Assembly: GCA_030429545.1 (NCBI GenBank)
Contig: JAUIFF010000003.1
Location: 372,001-436,000 of the forward strand
Source: Polyangia bacterium
Lineage (GTDB): Bacteria; Myxococcota_A; Polyangia; Nannocystales; Nannocystaceae
Reading direction: 5' to 3'
Length of the DNA stretch: 64,000 bases
Positions 45,125 through 53,172 of the stretch are shown piece after piece. The notes under the pieces were generated by a model that saw only the letters and a program-made list of their open reading frames with translations, was not told where the DNA came from and searched no databases. A program made the position numbers and the translations under genes. Within the stretch, counting starts at the first letter, position 1; each line of letters begins with the position of its first letter.

Positions 45125-46606
45125 CTAAAACCTTACCGCACCGATCAGCATGACGATGTTTTTAACAAACCGGCCGTAGTCGCGATCGGGCGTGTTGGGA
45201 TCGATGCCAGGCCCGGGGACGATGCCGTAGCGCACCGCAAATGGGGTCAGGGCGGCGACGAGCTCGTAACGCAGTGCAAGTACAAAGAAGCGACCAAAGG
45301 GCTGCTCGACCTTGGCATTGAGCCCCATCACCGTGTCCTTGCGGACAAATCCCGGGGCGTTGTCATACCCGGCGATAAACACCCCCCCGGGCCCCGTACC
45401 ACCCGGGCCGGAAAGGTCCTGCCCCGGGATCGGGATCCCGGCATAGCGCCGGCCATAGACCTCGAACTTCAAGAACGCCAGCATGTTCCAGCGAAACAGG
45501 TGACTGGCCCCGATCTGCCCGCCGGTGTCGACGTAGTAATTGCCAAACAGCGAGTCCTGGAAATCGCGGTTGAACAGGGCAAATAGTTGCGTACGCAAGG
45601 TCGGGAAATAGGTCAGCCCGATCTGGGCAATCGGCCCCTTAAAATTCGGCCCGTTGTTGTCGTAGTAATACTTGCCGCTGCCGTACCCGGCCATCGCCGT
45701 CAACAACATCCGCTGGCCAATCTGCCCGCGGTAGCCAGCCATCACGCGGTGGTGGTCGGAGTCTTCGTTGCGGCCGGTCCCGGTCGTGCCGCAGCACAGG
45801 TAGTAGGTGTTGCGGTAGGTATAGGTAATCGCAAGTGACGACCGGGGCTTTATCCGGTATTTGATTTCGGCCCCGGCACCATTGACCAACCTATCGGCGT
45901 TCACAATGTCCGCAGCTTCGTAGTAGAGCACTTCGCTGAGGTACGAGGCCGCCAGACTCAGGCGGCCACCACCTGGCCGTAGCGTGAACGTGAGGGCCCC
46001 TCGGTGGTCGAGGCGATTGAAGTTGAAGTCGGGTGCGGCCTCGTAGTTGCGCGGCTCGGCCAGCCGCGAAAACTTCTCGTCAAACGAAAAACTGAACTTG
46101 CGGCCGGGCGCAAAGTTGACGTGGGCGTCGAGAACAAAGTTAAAGCGGCTTTGCCTGATGACGTTTTCTTTGCGCGAGAGGTAGGCGCGATAGGCCGCTG
46201 TCGCCCGCAGGTTGTAGTCGACCTTGCGATCACTGCGTTCGGGGGTCGACTGCAAAACCCCGTCGCGAACCTCGCGATTGCCGATACCCAGCCACCCCAC
46301 AGGCGTCATCATGGCTGCAGGGCTCACGCCCCCATTGTCGCGGCGGTCGGTCCAAAAAACGTTGCTGTCAGCCCCCACCACTAACGCGATGCCGGGGTGA
46401 AAGGTCGAGCGCCGTCCAACTTTGACACCCGCACCGTCTTCGGTTCGCGGCAAGTCGGCCTGTGCCTCCGCAGCCAAACCTAACGTTGCTGACACAACAA
46501 TCCCCAACGAGACCAGTGATCGCGTTATCCGACTCGCCACAAAGCGTGACCGTCCGTGCACACGGGAGAGAAACTCCCGGGCGAAGTTGGGGGATGTAGA
46601 GCCCAA
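45125..46606 (-). CDS. Outer-membrane beta-barrel, partner of the OPX protein
   Basis: This exported protein of up to 493 residues has a signal peptide ending AEAQA, then many alternating amphipathic strands with aromatic girdles, ending in Phe (GAVRF) as outer-membrane barrels do. The length suits an 18-stranded barrel. Position just upstream of a short OPX gene matches the Wzp-type barrel of composite polysaccharide exporters. Possible starts are TTG 46606, GTG 46561 and GTG 46540. The last places the signal peptide directly at the start. The transported polysaccharide is unknown because no synthesis genes lie here. Confidence 0.8.
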   Translation of the reverse strand: MGSTSPNFAREFLSRVHGRSRFVASRITRSLVSLGIVVSATLGLAAEAQADLPRTEDGAGVKVGRRSTFHPGIALVVGADSNVFWTDRRDNGGVSPAAMMTPVGWLGIGNREVRDGVLQSTPERSDRKVDYNLRATAAYRAYLSRKENVIRQSRFNFVLDAHVNFAPGRKFSFSFDEKFSRLAEPRNYEAAPDFNFNRLDHRGALTFTLRPGGGRLSLAASYLSEVLYYEAADIVNADRLVNGAGAEIKYRIKPRSSLAITYTYRNTYYLCCGTTGTGRNEDSDHHRVMAGYRGQIGQRMLLTAMAGYGSGKYYYDNNGPNFKGPIAQIGLTYFPTLRTQLFALFNRDFQDSLFGNYYVDTGGQIGASHLFRWNMLAFLKFEVYGRRYAGIPIPGQDLSGPGGTGPGGVFIAGYDNAPGFVRKDTVMGLNAKVEQPFGRFFVLALRYELVAALTPFAVRYGIVPGPGIDPNTPDRDYGRFVKNIVMLIGAVRF

Positions 46607-47058
46607 AATAAATGCCAGGTGTGGGTACTAAGCGTAGCGAATCTACCCCCCATGACGCCAAAAGACTGCAGTTTATGGCTGCGCCTGTTCGCCCGTACAG
46701 CCGCCTGCGCACTGTTGCAAAGATGATCTTTGGAACAGTTTCATCACATCCGTGACCTGCACAGTTGTTCCTACGGCAAATCCACGCAGTTCAAGATGTG
46801 TGGACAACTGTGCCCGCAGACCCACGCGTGGGTATGAAACTAGCGCAATCAGCCGATATTCGCGTTGTGGTGGAGAACCGTCCTTCGCTCGCAAGTCGCA
46901 ACTCACTACGACCCTGAACTTTTGATCGGTCAACCAAGCCTCACGTTCGATCCTGCGAGATTGGTGCATTTACAACCATAAAGCTGCGACTTCACCGCAG
47001 CTACGATCGCGTGCAGGTACACATGCAACAGGGCATGCACGTGCATGCAACCAGACCG
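46607..47058. other. Gene-free stretch with palindrome cluster
   Basis: About 450 bases without a credible gene, upstream of the barrel gene and downstream of the periplasmic coiled-coil gene. It should hold the promoter for the barrel-OPX operon. Three TGYANNTRCA sites lie at 46965, 47012 and 47036. Confidence 0.5.
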
Positions 47059-47679
47059 CTAGTGGACCGCGCTCGACACAATCGGACGACCCGGATCGAG
47101 CGGTGGCGGCACACCTGGATTGCCAGGTGGCACCGAAGTCGGGTCGTTGTGCGGCACCAGATCTTCGCGTTCTAGCTGATTTTCGGTGGCATTGAGCGAA
47201 CGTGGGCCCGCATCACCTGCACATTGCCGCGCCTGGACCACCAGCTCTTCGAGCTTGCCCGAGGCGGCATTGAGCTTTTGCATGGCAAACGACTTTTCCT
47301 GGGGTTGTGCCGCCCCCTCGAGCACAATGAGCTCGCCAGTTGCGAGCTCCATCACCCGATCGGCACGTTGGCGCTTGTCGAGTACACAGGCGATCCGCGA
47401 CGCATCGCCCTGTTTGCGGGCTTTTGTCAGCACCGTGTTGATCTCGGTGACGCCCTTTTCCATCGACTGCCGCACCTTTGAGGCTTCGCCAGGAACCACC
47501 GCGTCTTCAGCTTTTGACTGCTCACCCGATTTGGTTTCGGCTTTGGCCGCCGGCTTGTCCGACGTGGCCGGTGCAGGCTCTGCCTGGCTTTGCCCGGCGA
47601 GAAACACAACTCCAGCGACAAGTGCAACCCCAGCCGTAAATCGAGTCGCGTTGTCGAACCAAGCAGCCATCGCGCGCAC
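47059..47679 (-). CDS. Periplasmic helical protein linked to the AgmX-like gene
   Basis: This 206-residue protein has a signal peptide (cleaved near AGQSQA) and a Lys/Ala/Ser-rich linker. A helical segment (about 65-155) with two Cys (RIACVLD and ARQCAGD) looks like a coiled coil. A Pro-rich tail (VPPGNPGVPPP) ends it. I know no family name. It starts on the base after the AgmX-like stop, so the two are translated together and it probably serves the same machine. The start could also be ATG 47670. Confidence 0.7.
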   Translation of the reverse strand: MRAMAAWFDNATRFTAGVALVAGVVFLAGQSQAEPAPATSDKPAAKAETKSGEQSKAEDAVVPGEASKVRQSMEKGVTEINTVLTKARKQGDASRIACVLDKRQRADRVMELATGELIVLEGAAQPQEKSFAMQKLNAASGKLEELVVQARQCAGDAGPRSLNATENQLEREDLVPHNDPTSVPPGNPGVPPPLDPGRPIVSSAVH

Positions 47680-49008
47680 CTACTGACTTCCTGAAAATAC
47701 CACAGAAAAGTTGACCTCCGAGGCCTCCTCGGCCCCATCGCTGGGGAAGCGCCACCCGGAGATCTTCTTTTTTGTGCAGTCTGCAACACTGTTGTCACCC
47801 ACCGAGTCATCCTCGATTCGCACCCCGGTCACAGTTCCCATCGGACTAATTGTGATCGAGTAGGAGATCTTCCCGGCAAGATCTGGACGCGTCCGCAGCG
47901 CCTTGTTGTAGCAATTTTGTAGCGCACTCATCTTCCGGCGAATCACACCTTTGATCGCCCGCTTGTCGTGGTCGCCGTGAATCTCGGTGTCCTTGGCCTT
48001 GACCTTGGTCTCCCGTTTCTTGATTTTGGCGACTTCGGGGCCGCCATCGGTGACGTCAAAACCTTTTGTATCAACAACTTCTCCCGAGCGACCCATGCCC
48101 TCGGCACCCGGCGTGAGGGCCCCAAAGTCGCCACCGTCGGCATTGCCGATCCCCATTCCGTTTTCAAACACCTCGCCCAGGTTGTTTTCGGTCGACTGGA
48201 TGACATCGAAAACCGAGCCCTCCCCCTCTCCACCGTAGGTTCCGAGTGCACGGGCAAGCGCCATGCCACGGGCCTTCGCAACTGCCTTTTCAGACAGCTC
48301 CTTGGGACGCTCCTTGAGTTCCTTGGTCTCCTCGGGCTTGTCCTCTTCCTCTTCTTTTTCCTCTTCCTCGTCTTCTTGGGCGAGGACCTCTTCTTCGGAC
48401 TCTTCCTCGGGCTCTTCCTCTTCTTCGGGCTCGTAGACCCCCATCACAATTTTAAACCGGTCGTCGACCTCGGGCTGATAGTCGGGGTCGCGCTCCTGGT
48501 TGGCCACCCAGGTGAAGTAGGGGCCAAACAACAACAGTGCCGCCAGCATCGTCGACAGGTCGAGGCGCGTGTACATGGTCCGCACCGTGGGTTTGAACTC
48601 CACGGGAAACGGCGGTTTGGGAACGATCGGGGCCGGCTTGGTAAAGCGAAACAACAGCGTGGTTTCGCCGAACCGGAGTTTGCCACGGGCGGTCGAATCG
48701 AGCGGAAGGCGAAGCGTCTCGCCCTGGGCAGCATTGCGGCGCAGCTTTTTGACCGAAGTCTTGCGCCCACGCATCTGCACGCCACCCTTTGTATGTGCAG
48801 GTAAATCGAGAAAGTAGGAGCCGTCGCGGTACTCGAACAGTGTGTGCCGCAGGGGAACCCGGCGACCAAACAGCATCAAACGATTATCGAGCGCCGAACC
48901 GGCCGTGACCGACTCAGGTGCTGTTTGGTGGAGCTCATCGGAGGCGATGCCATCGACAATGACGGCAATGCGGAGCACCTTACGTCTCGAACGTGTCCCC
49001 TGGGGCAT
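47680..49008 (-). CDS. AgmX/PglI-type TonB-like energy transducer
   Basis: This 442-residue single-pass membrane protein has an N-terminal cytoplasmic beta-rich part (about 40-125; FHA-like in look; LFEYRDGSYFLDLP), a transmembrane helix (about 152-170), a long acidic Glu-rich stretch (about 195-235) and a Gly-rich linker. The C-terminal domain (about 340-442; KMSALQNCYNKAL, GWRFP) is of the AgmX/PglI kind found in gliding and spore-coat proteins of Myxococcus xanthus. Two cysteines in the C domain are typical. It would couple ExbB/ExbD proton flow to envelope proteins. ExbB/ExbD genes lie upstream on the same strand beyond a 1.5-kb repeat region. Confidence 0.85.
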   Translation of the reverse strand: MPQGTRSRRKVLRIAVIVDGIASDELHQTAPESVTAGSALDNRLMLFGRRVPLRHTLFEYRDGSYFLDLPAHTKGGVQMRGRKTSVKKLRRNAAQGETLRLPLDSTARGKLRFGETTLLFRFTKPAPIVPKPPFPVEFKPTVRTMYTRLDLSTMLAALLLFGPYFTWVANQERDPDYQPEVDDRFKIVMGVYEPEEEEEPEEESEEEVLAQEDEEEEKEEEEDKPEETKELKERPKELSEKAVAKARGMALARALGTYGGEGEGSVFDVIQSTENNLGEVFENGMGIGNADGGDFGALTPGAEGMGRSGEVVDTKGFDVTDGGPEVAKIKKRETKVKAKDTEIHGDHDKRAIKGVIRRKMSALQNCYNKALRTRPDLAGKISYSITISPMGTVTGVRIEDDSVGDNSVADCTKKKISGWRFPSDGAEEASEVNFSVVFSGSQ

Positions 49009-49557
49009 TCTCGGATTCGAATCCTACCTATGGTTGTAGCCGATCGTCGGGGGCCCTGGCCAATTACTCGCAGTTCGTTTGTGCACCCAAACTACCGTGA
49101 AACGCATGTGAGGGGGGAAACTCCACAACTCGTGGTGTTTCTCGCGTCAACCCCACAGCCGCGCAATAGGGCCAATGGAACGACGATTGTGCAGGCACTC
49201 CCGCTGACCTGCACATCACCGCACAAATGGGCTCACGAGCGTCAAGATGACGACCAGCAAGACTCGGAGCACCCGTCTCACGAAGTCGTCTCGCAGTGAA
49301 GCTTTCCGAACGAAGCAACACCCTCAGTGCATCGCTACCGAATGAAACAGGGTGCTTGAAAACACCATCCAGATGAAACGACCAGCACGTGTCGCCCCGA
49401 CTCAAGTACCGAACGAACCGAGGGCCACAGTCCGAGCGGGCTTCTTGGCTGGTGTTCGGACGACTGTCTACCCCCGAATACCGACCGAACTCCTGCCCAA
49501 ATGGTCGGAGTTGTACCGATCGAACCGAGACGTATCTGTGGCCCGAACGCGCGGGCC

Positions 49558-49634
49558 TTTTTGGCCGTGACGCGGCCCTGAGAAGACTGTAGGCGGCTAC
49601 AGCAATTTCTCAAGAACCGCGTCACGACCAAAAA
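49558..49634. repeat. Large imperfect hairpin
   Basis: Arms TTTTTGG.CGTGACGCGG and CCGCGTCACG.CCAAAAA pair almost completely around inner stems (TGAGAA with TTCTCA; CTGTAG with CTACAG). The three-stem build resembles the elements at 43338 and 50395. Confidence 0.75.
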
Positions 49635-49727
49635 TTCTCCGCGAACCTTGGAAGACGACACAACCCCAAGGGAGCCTGCGAGGTGCCGCTGTACTTCGCC
49701 TCCCATAGACGACACAACCCAGCCACC

Positions 49728-50490
49728 AAAGGATCGCGGTGATAGTTTGGCCTGGGTGCGAGCCCTGAGCGGCGACGCTGTACTTCACGTACTGGTCGCT
49801 CAGAACCTGCCCACCCCGCACTTCCCAACCCACACTTCCCAGCGCACAACCACGCCACCCCAAAGGATCGCGGTGATAGTTTGGCCTGGTGCGAGCCCTG
49901 AGCGCGACGCTGTACTTCACGTACTCGTCGCTCAGAACCTGCCCACCCCGCACACTCCCACCCCGCACACTTCTTTCCAGACGAACAACCCACGCCACCC
50001 AAAGGATCGCGGTGATAGTTTGGCCTGGATGCGAGCCCTGAGCGGCGACGCTGTACTTCGCGTACTCGTCGCTCAGAACCTGCCCACCCCGCACACTTCC
50101 CACCCCGCACACTTCTTTCCAGACGAACCCACGCCACCCCAAAGGATCGCGGTGATAGTTTGGCCTGGATGCGAGCCCTGAGCGGCGACGCTGTACACTT
50201 CCCACCCCGCACACTTCTTTCCAGACGAACAACCCACGCCCCCCTAAAGGATCGCGGTGATAGTTTGGCCTGGGTGCGAGCCCTGAGCGGCGACGCTGTA
50301 CTTCGCGTACTCGTGCTCAGAGAACCTGCCCAGCCCGCACTTCCCAACCCACACTTCCCAGCGCACAACCACGCCACCCCAAAGGATCGCGGTGATAGTT
50401 TGGCCTGGATGCGAGCCCTGAGCGGCGACGCTGTACTTCGCGTACTGCAAGCCGCTCAGGGCCGCAGCCAGGCCAAACTAGCCCGCGCAC
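49728..50490. repeat. Array of six hairpin repeats, 105-140 bp apart
   Basis: The word AAAGGATCGCGGTGATAG begins at 49728, 49862, 50001, 50141, 50246 and 50381. Most units carry a hairpin CTGAGCG...GTAC-loop-GTAC...CGCTCAG. The last unit has a full long hairpin: arms TAGTTTGGCCTGG / CCAGGCCAAACTA and CCCTGAGCGGC / GCCGCTCAGGG. Spacer words CCCGCACACTTC and CTTTCCAGACGAA also repeat. The fourth unit is shortened. Confidence 0.9.
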
Positions 50491-50505
50491 CACTTCGAAA
50501 AGAAC

Positions 50506-50534
50506 AAGGAGTGTCGCCCAAAGCGACACTCCTT
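50506..50534 (-). terminator. Terminator of the ExbB-ExbD-ExbD operon
   Basis: A perfect 12-base stem (50506-50517 with 50523-50534) and 5-base loop lie 20 bases after the ExbD stop. On the minus strand it is followed by TGTTCTTTTCG, a modest T-run. It suggests the AgmX-like gene has a separate promoter. Confidence 0.8.
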
Positions 50535-50554
50535 GTATTCACATCAATCCGTAA

Positions 50555-51097
50555 CTAGCCCTTACGGATGACGCAGAACGCGTACTGGACAAACTCGGCG
50601 CGACCGGCCGTGTACATCACATCGACCAGGGTGCTGAACTTGAGTCGCTCATCTCCGACGAGGATCAGGCGACCTTCCCATTCACGGTTTTGGCGTTCGG
50701 CCATTGCTTTGGCCTTATCGACTTCTTCGGCCATGGCGTCGAACAGGGGGCCGATCAGGTGGTTTTCCACCTGGGCCTTGTCGACTTCGCCGTCGGCGTT
50801 CATCGTGACGACCTTCTTATCCATGAAGGTAATCCCGCGGAGCGTAACGAAGATTGGCATGCCGTCTTGCAGTGAAGCGTCTGCTTTCGACATTGGGATC
50901 TTCTGACCCGCGGTGGGGTTGATGACGACGGGATCGGAAGCGTAGCTCTTGAGCAGGTAGACGACGATGATGGAGACGATGTCCATCAGCGAGGTCATGC
51001 CAAGCTCGCCCTCTTCTTCTTCCTTGCCGCGGCGGGCAGCAGCCTTGGCCTTCTTCTTGGCCAAGAATGCTTTTTGTTCTGGCGTCATGTTATCCAT
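50555..51097 (-). CDS. ExbD/TolR-family proton-channel protein (second copy)
   Basis: This 180-residue inner-membrane protein has a basic cytoplasmic N terminus, one transmembrane helix (about 34-53) with the proton-path Asp39 in MTSLMDIVSI, and a periplasmic domain of the ExbD type (about 60-178). The ATG shares one base with the stop of the other ExbD gene (TGATG), so the start at 51097 is firm; the longer reading to 51184 lies inside that gene. Together with ExbB it should form the proton-driven motor that powers the AgmX-like transducer. Confidence 0.9.
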   Translation of the reverse strand: MDNMTPEQKAFLAKKKAKAAARRGKEEEEGELGMTSLMDIVSIIVVYLLKSYASDPVVINPTAGQKIPMSKADASLQDGMPIFVTLRGITFMDKKVVTMNADGEVDKAQVENHLIGPLFDAMAEEVDKAKAMAERQNREWEGRLILVGDERLKFSTLVDVMYTAGRAEFVQYAFCVIRKG

Positions 51098-51675
51098 CAG
51101 CCTGCACCTGCCTCCACGATCGGTTGCCAGAAGTAGCAGTCCTCCGGTGGATCCTCGCCTTTGTAGTACTTGCCGATCTTGCAAGTTGTACCTGCGAGTG
51201 CATCCATGGTCCCAATCAGCACCTGCATTGGGATGTCAGGCTCTGCGCTGATTTTGACGGTGACGTCGTTGGGGAACAGGCCTTTGTACTCCTTGGCCTT
51301 GGCCTCGAGCGCGTCGTAGTCGTAGCGCTCGTAGTCGTCGAGTTCCGACCCTGGCTTTGCCAAGCCGATGGTCGGTCGGTTGGAGTCAGCCGATTTACCT
51401 GCATCAGCACCTTCTTGCTGACCGCTGGCAGTGACCCGGTATCCATCAGTCATGATGAACACTTTGAGGTCGAGTGGCTTCTCCTCTTTTTTGTCTTCTT
51501 GCTTCTTTTGGTCAGCCGCCGCAGCGAACTTTGGCGGAGACACATTGATAGCCGCCATGCTGGCGAACTCCATGGCCATCAGCAGCGCCGGGATGAGCAG
51601 GAACATGATGTTCATGACCGGCAGCATGTTTGCTTTGACCTCGGCTTCGTCAGCGCCTTTCTTTTTGCGTGCCAT
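51097..51675 (-). CDS. ExbD/TolR-like protein lacking the channel Asp
   Basis: This 192-residue protein has a short basic N terminus, one transmembrane helix (about 17-36) and a periplasmic domain rich in charged residues with two Cys (TTCKIG, EDCYFW). In the helix, where ExbD/TolR/MotB proteins carry an essential Asp, it has Asn22 (LPVMNIMFLL). It may play a structural role beside the second ExbD, which keeps the Asp. A near-perfect ribosome site (AAGGAGGT, 51681-51688) precedes the ATG. It follows ExbB by 82 bases. Confidence 0.85.
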   Translation of the reverse strand: MARKKKGADEAEVKANMLPVMNIMFLLIPALLMAMEFASMAAINVSPPKFAAAADQKKQEDKKEEKPLDLKVFIMTDGYRVTASGQQEGADAGKSADSNRPTIGLAKPGSELDDYERYDYDALEAKAKEYKGLFPNDVTVKISAEPDIPMQVLIGTMDALAGTTCKIGKYYKGEDPPEDCYFWQPIVEAGAG

Positions 51676-51757
51676 GCTCTACCTCCTTTCTGCGTTGGGA
51701 TACGTGTTTCGGACTCCATCTAAGCCCAACGGTATGGGCTGGGCGAAGACAGTGTGA

Positions 51758-52393
51758 TTAGCCCTGACGGACCCGAGCAGCGAGAAGGTTCTCGAGCTTG
51801 ACGGCGTAGAGGTCGACCTCGTCGGAGATTTTCTTGGCCAGGTTGGCGATGAAAATCTGCGCCGAGAGCAGCGGGATGGCGACCATCAGACCGAAGCCTG
51901 TGGTGTTGATGGCGATCGAGATGCCCTTTGCAAGAGCTTGCGAACGTTGGTCAGCGGCAACCGTTGCAACAGCATTGAATGCGTCGATCATACCGAAAAT
52001 GGTACCGAGCAGACCGAGGAGGGTTGCGACGTTGGCAACCGCGGCGATCATCGGGACGCGCTTGGAGATGGCCGGAGAAACTTCCAGCATCGACTCCTCG
52101 ATCGCGGCGGCGATGTCAGCCTCGCTCTTGTTGGCACGGGTAAGACCAGCCTTGACCACGCGGGCCAGAGCAGCCTTATCGGCAGCGTTGCACAGCTTGA
52201 TGGCACGATCGATGTTGTTTGCCATTACAAGCTTTTGGATTTGGTTGAAGAACTGCCCGCCGTTGATGTTGAAACGGAAAAACAGAAAGATGAAGCGCTC
52301 AATCATCACGCCCACACCGATGATGGCGCAGATCGCGATGAAGTGCATGAACTTCCCGCCTTCTTGGTAGAATGACGCGAAATCGAATTCCAT
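51758..52393 (-). CDS. MotA/TolQ/ExbB-family proton channel protein
   Basis: This 211-residue protein has three transmembrane helices (about 14-36, 112-135 and 155-178). The family signature VATLLGLLGTIFGM in the second holds the Thr of the proton path. It should form the pentameric channel around ExbD helices and use proton flow to drive the AgmX-like transducer, as AglRQS does in Myxococcus. AGGAGG stands just upstream of the ATG. Confidence 0.93.
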   Translation of the reverse strand: MEFDFASFYQEGGKFMHFIAICAIIGVGVMIERFIFLFFRFNINGGQFFNQIQKLVMANNIDRAIKLCNAADKAALARVVKAGLTRANKSEADIAAAIEESMLEVSPAISKRVPMIAAVANVATLLGLLGTIFGMIDAFNAVATVAADQRSQALAKGISIAINTTGFGLMVAIPLLSAQIFIANLAKKISDEVDLYAVKLENLLAARVRQG

Positions 52394-52568
52394 GGCTGAT
52401 GATCCTCCTCAGTTGCGGGCTTACCCGCTTTTTCTTTTGCCCCGGACAAGTTGGTCCGAATCGGGTTTGACGTGTTTGTCAGGTTGGTTGCGGTGAAACA
52501 AACGTCTCGCGCGCGCAGGGCGCTTGTTTCGGGTTGTGACTCTTCGAGTCTCTCAAAAGTGACGCAGA

Positions 52569-52943
52569 TTAAAACAGAGGATCCTGAACAGATTCAAGCA
52601 CGAGCGGGGTGAACCGCGCGTCCAACCTCTCCCAATCGAAGTCGAGCGAGGACCTGCGCAGGACGTAAAAAGCACTGGGCTTTTCGAGTTTGCCGAAGAT
52701 CTCAAACTCGCCGTCCAGTGAAATGACTTTCTTGCCCGAGTCGGAGCGACCCGAAGTTTTGGGCGATCTCGCCTTGTCGTCTTTGGAAGTTTCCTCGGAC
52801 GATTTCGGCGATGACTCCTTGGGTGGCGCAGCCGCAGCCGGAGTCGAAGCCCACAACGATGCACACCACACAAGTGTTGTCGCGACACAGACAAACCGAG
52901 TTTTGCTCGGGCCCTTCGGATGTCGTCGACTCAACTTGCGCAT
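52569..52943 (-). CDS. Small secreted protein of the ExbB/ExbD cluster
   Basis: This 124-residue exported protein has a signal peptide ending about STPAAAA, a Ser/Lys/Asp-rich linker, and a short conserved-looking end (KPSAFYVLRRSSLDF, then VQDPLF). Similar short proteins with a KPxAFY(I/V)L motif lie by ExbB-like genes in other myxobacteria as I recall them; a database search would decide. I take the ATG at 52943; a longer reading begins at 52997. It lies between the TPR lipoprotein gene and exbB and probably belongs to the same machine. Confidence 0.65.
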   Translation of the reverse strand: MRKLSRRHPKGPSKTRFVCVATTLVWCASLWASTPAAAAPPKESSPKSSEETSKDDKARSPKTSGRSDSGKKVISLDGEFEIFGKLEKPSAFYVLRRSSLDFDWERLDARFTPLVLESVQDPLF

Positions 52944-53172
52944 CGGCTGACTTTCCAACGTTCGTGGTGTGACGACCCCGATGGGGTCACGTGTCACCCA
53001 ACTCCTTATACAGTGATCCGGCTCTCAAACTCCACGACTCATTTCGCATCGGAGATGATTTTTCTTGTGGGCTTGGCGGCCGTGACGGCGTCGTAACGCA
53101 TTCCCAAACGCAGCCGGTCTATCCCTCGCCGGTTTTTATTGGCGCGATGTGGTTTGGGCAGCGGCACCAGAC

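Larger units (their letters stand above)
49009..50554. other. 1.5-kb non-coding region with hairpin repeats
   Basis: Between the AgmX-like and ExbD genes no credible gene is found. Long open frames over 49597-50377 merely follow the repeats. Features are the hairpin at 49558-49634, the array at 49728-50490 and the ExbD terminator at 50506-50534. The part 49009-49557 shows nothing I can name; it should include the promoter for the AgmX-like gene. Confidence 0.75.

Noticed and set aside
49597..50377. Overlapping long open frames across the repeat array, 177-251 codons on both strands
   Set aside because: They consist of the repeat unit translated in several frames, have no ribosome sites or known domains, and change frame with unit length. 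They are by-products of stop-poor GC-rich repeats.
49728..50490. CRISPR array
   Set aside because: Units are 105-140 bases apart with hairpins and repeated spacers, not short direct repeats with unique spacers of constant length. No cas genes present.
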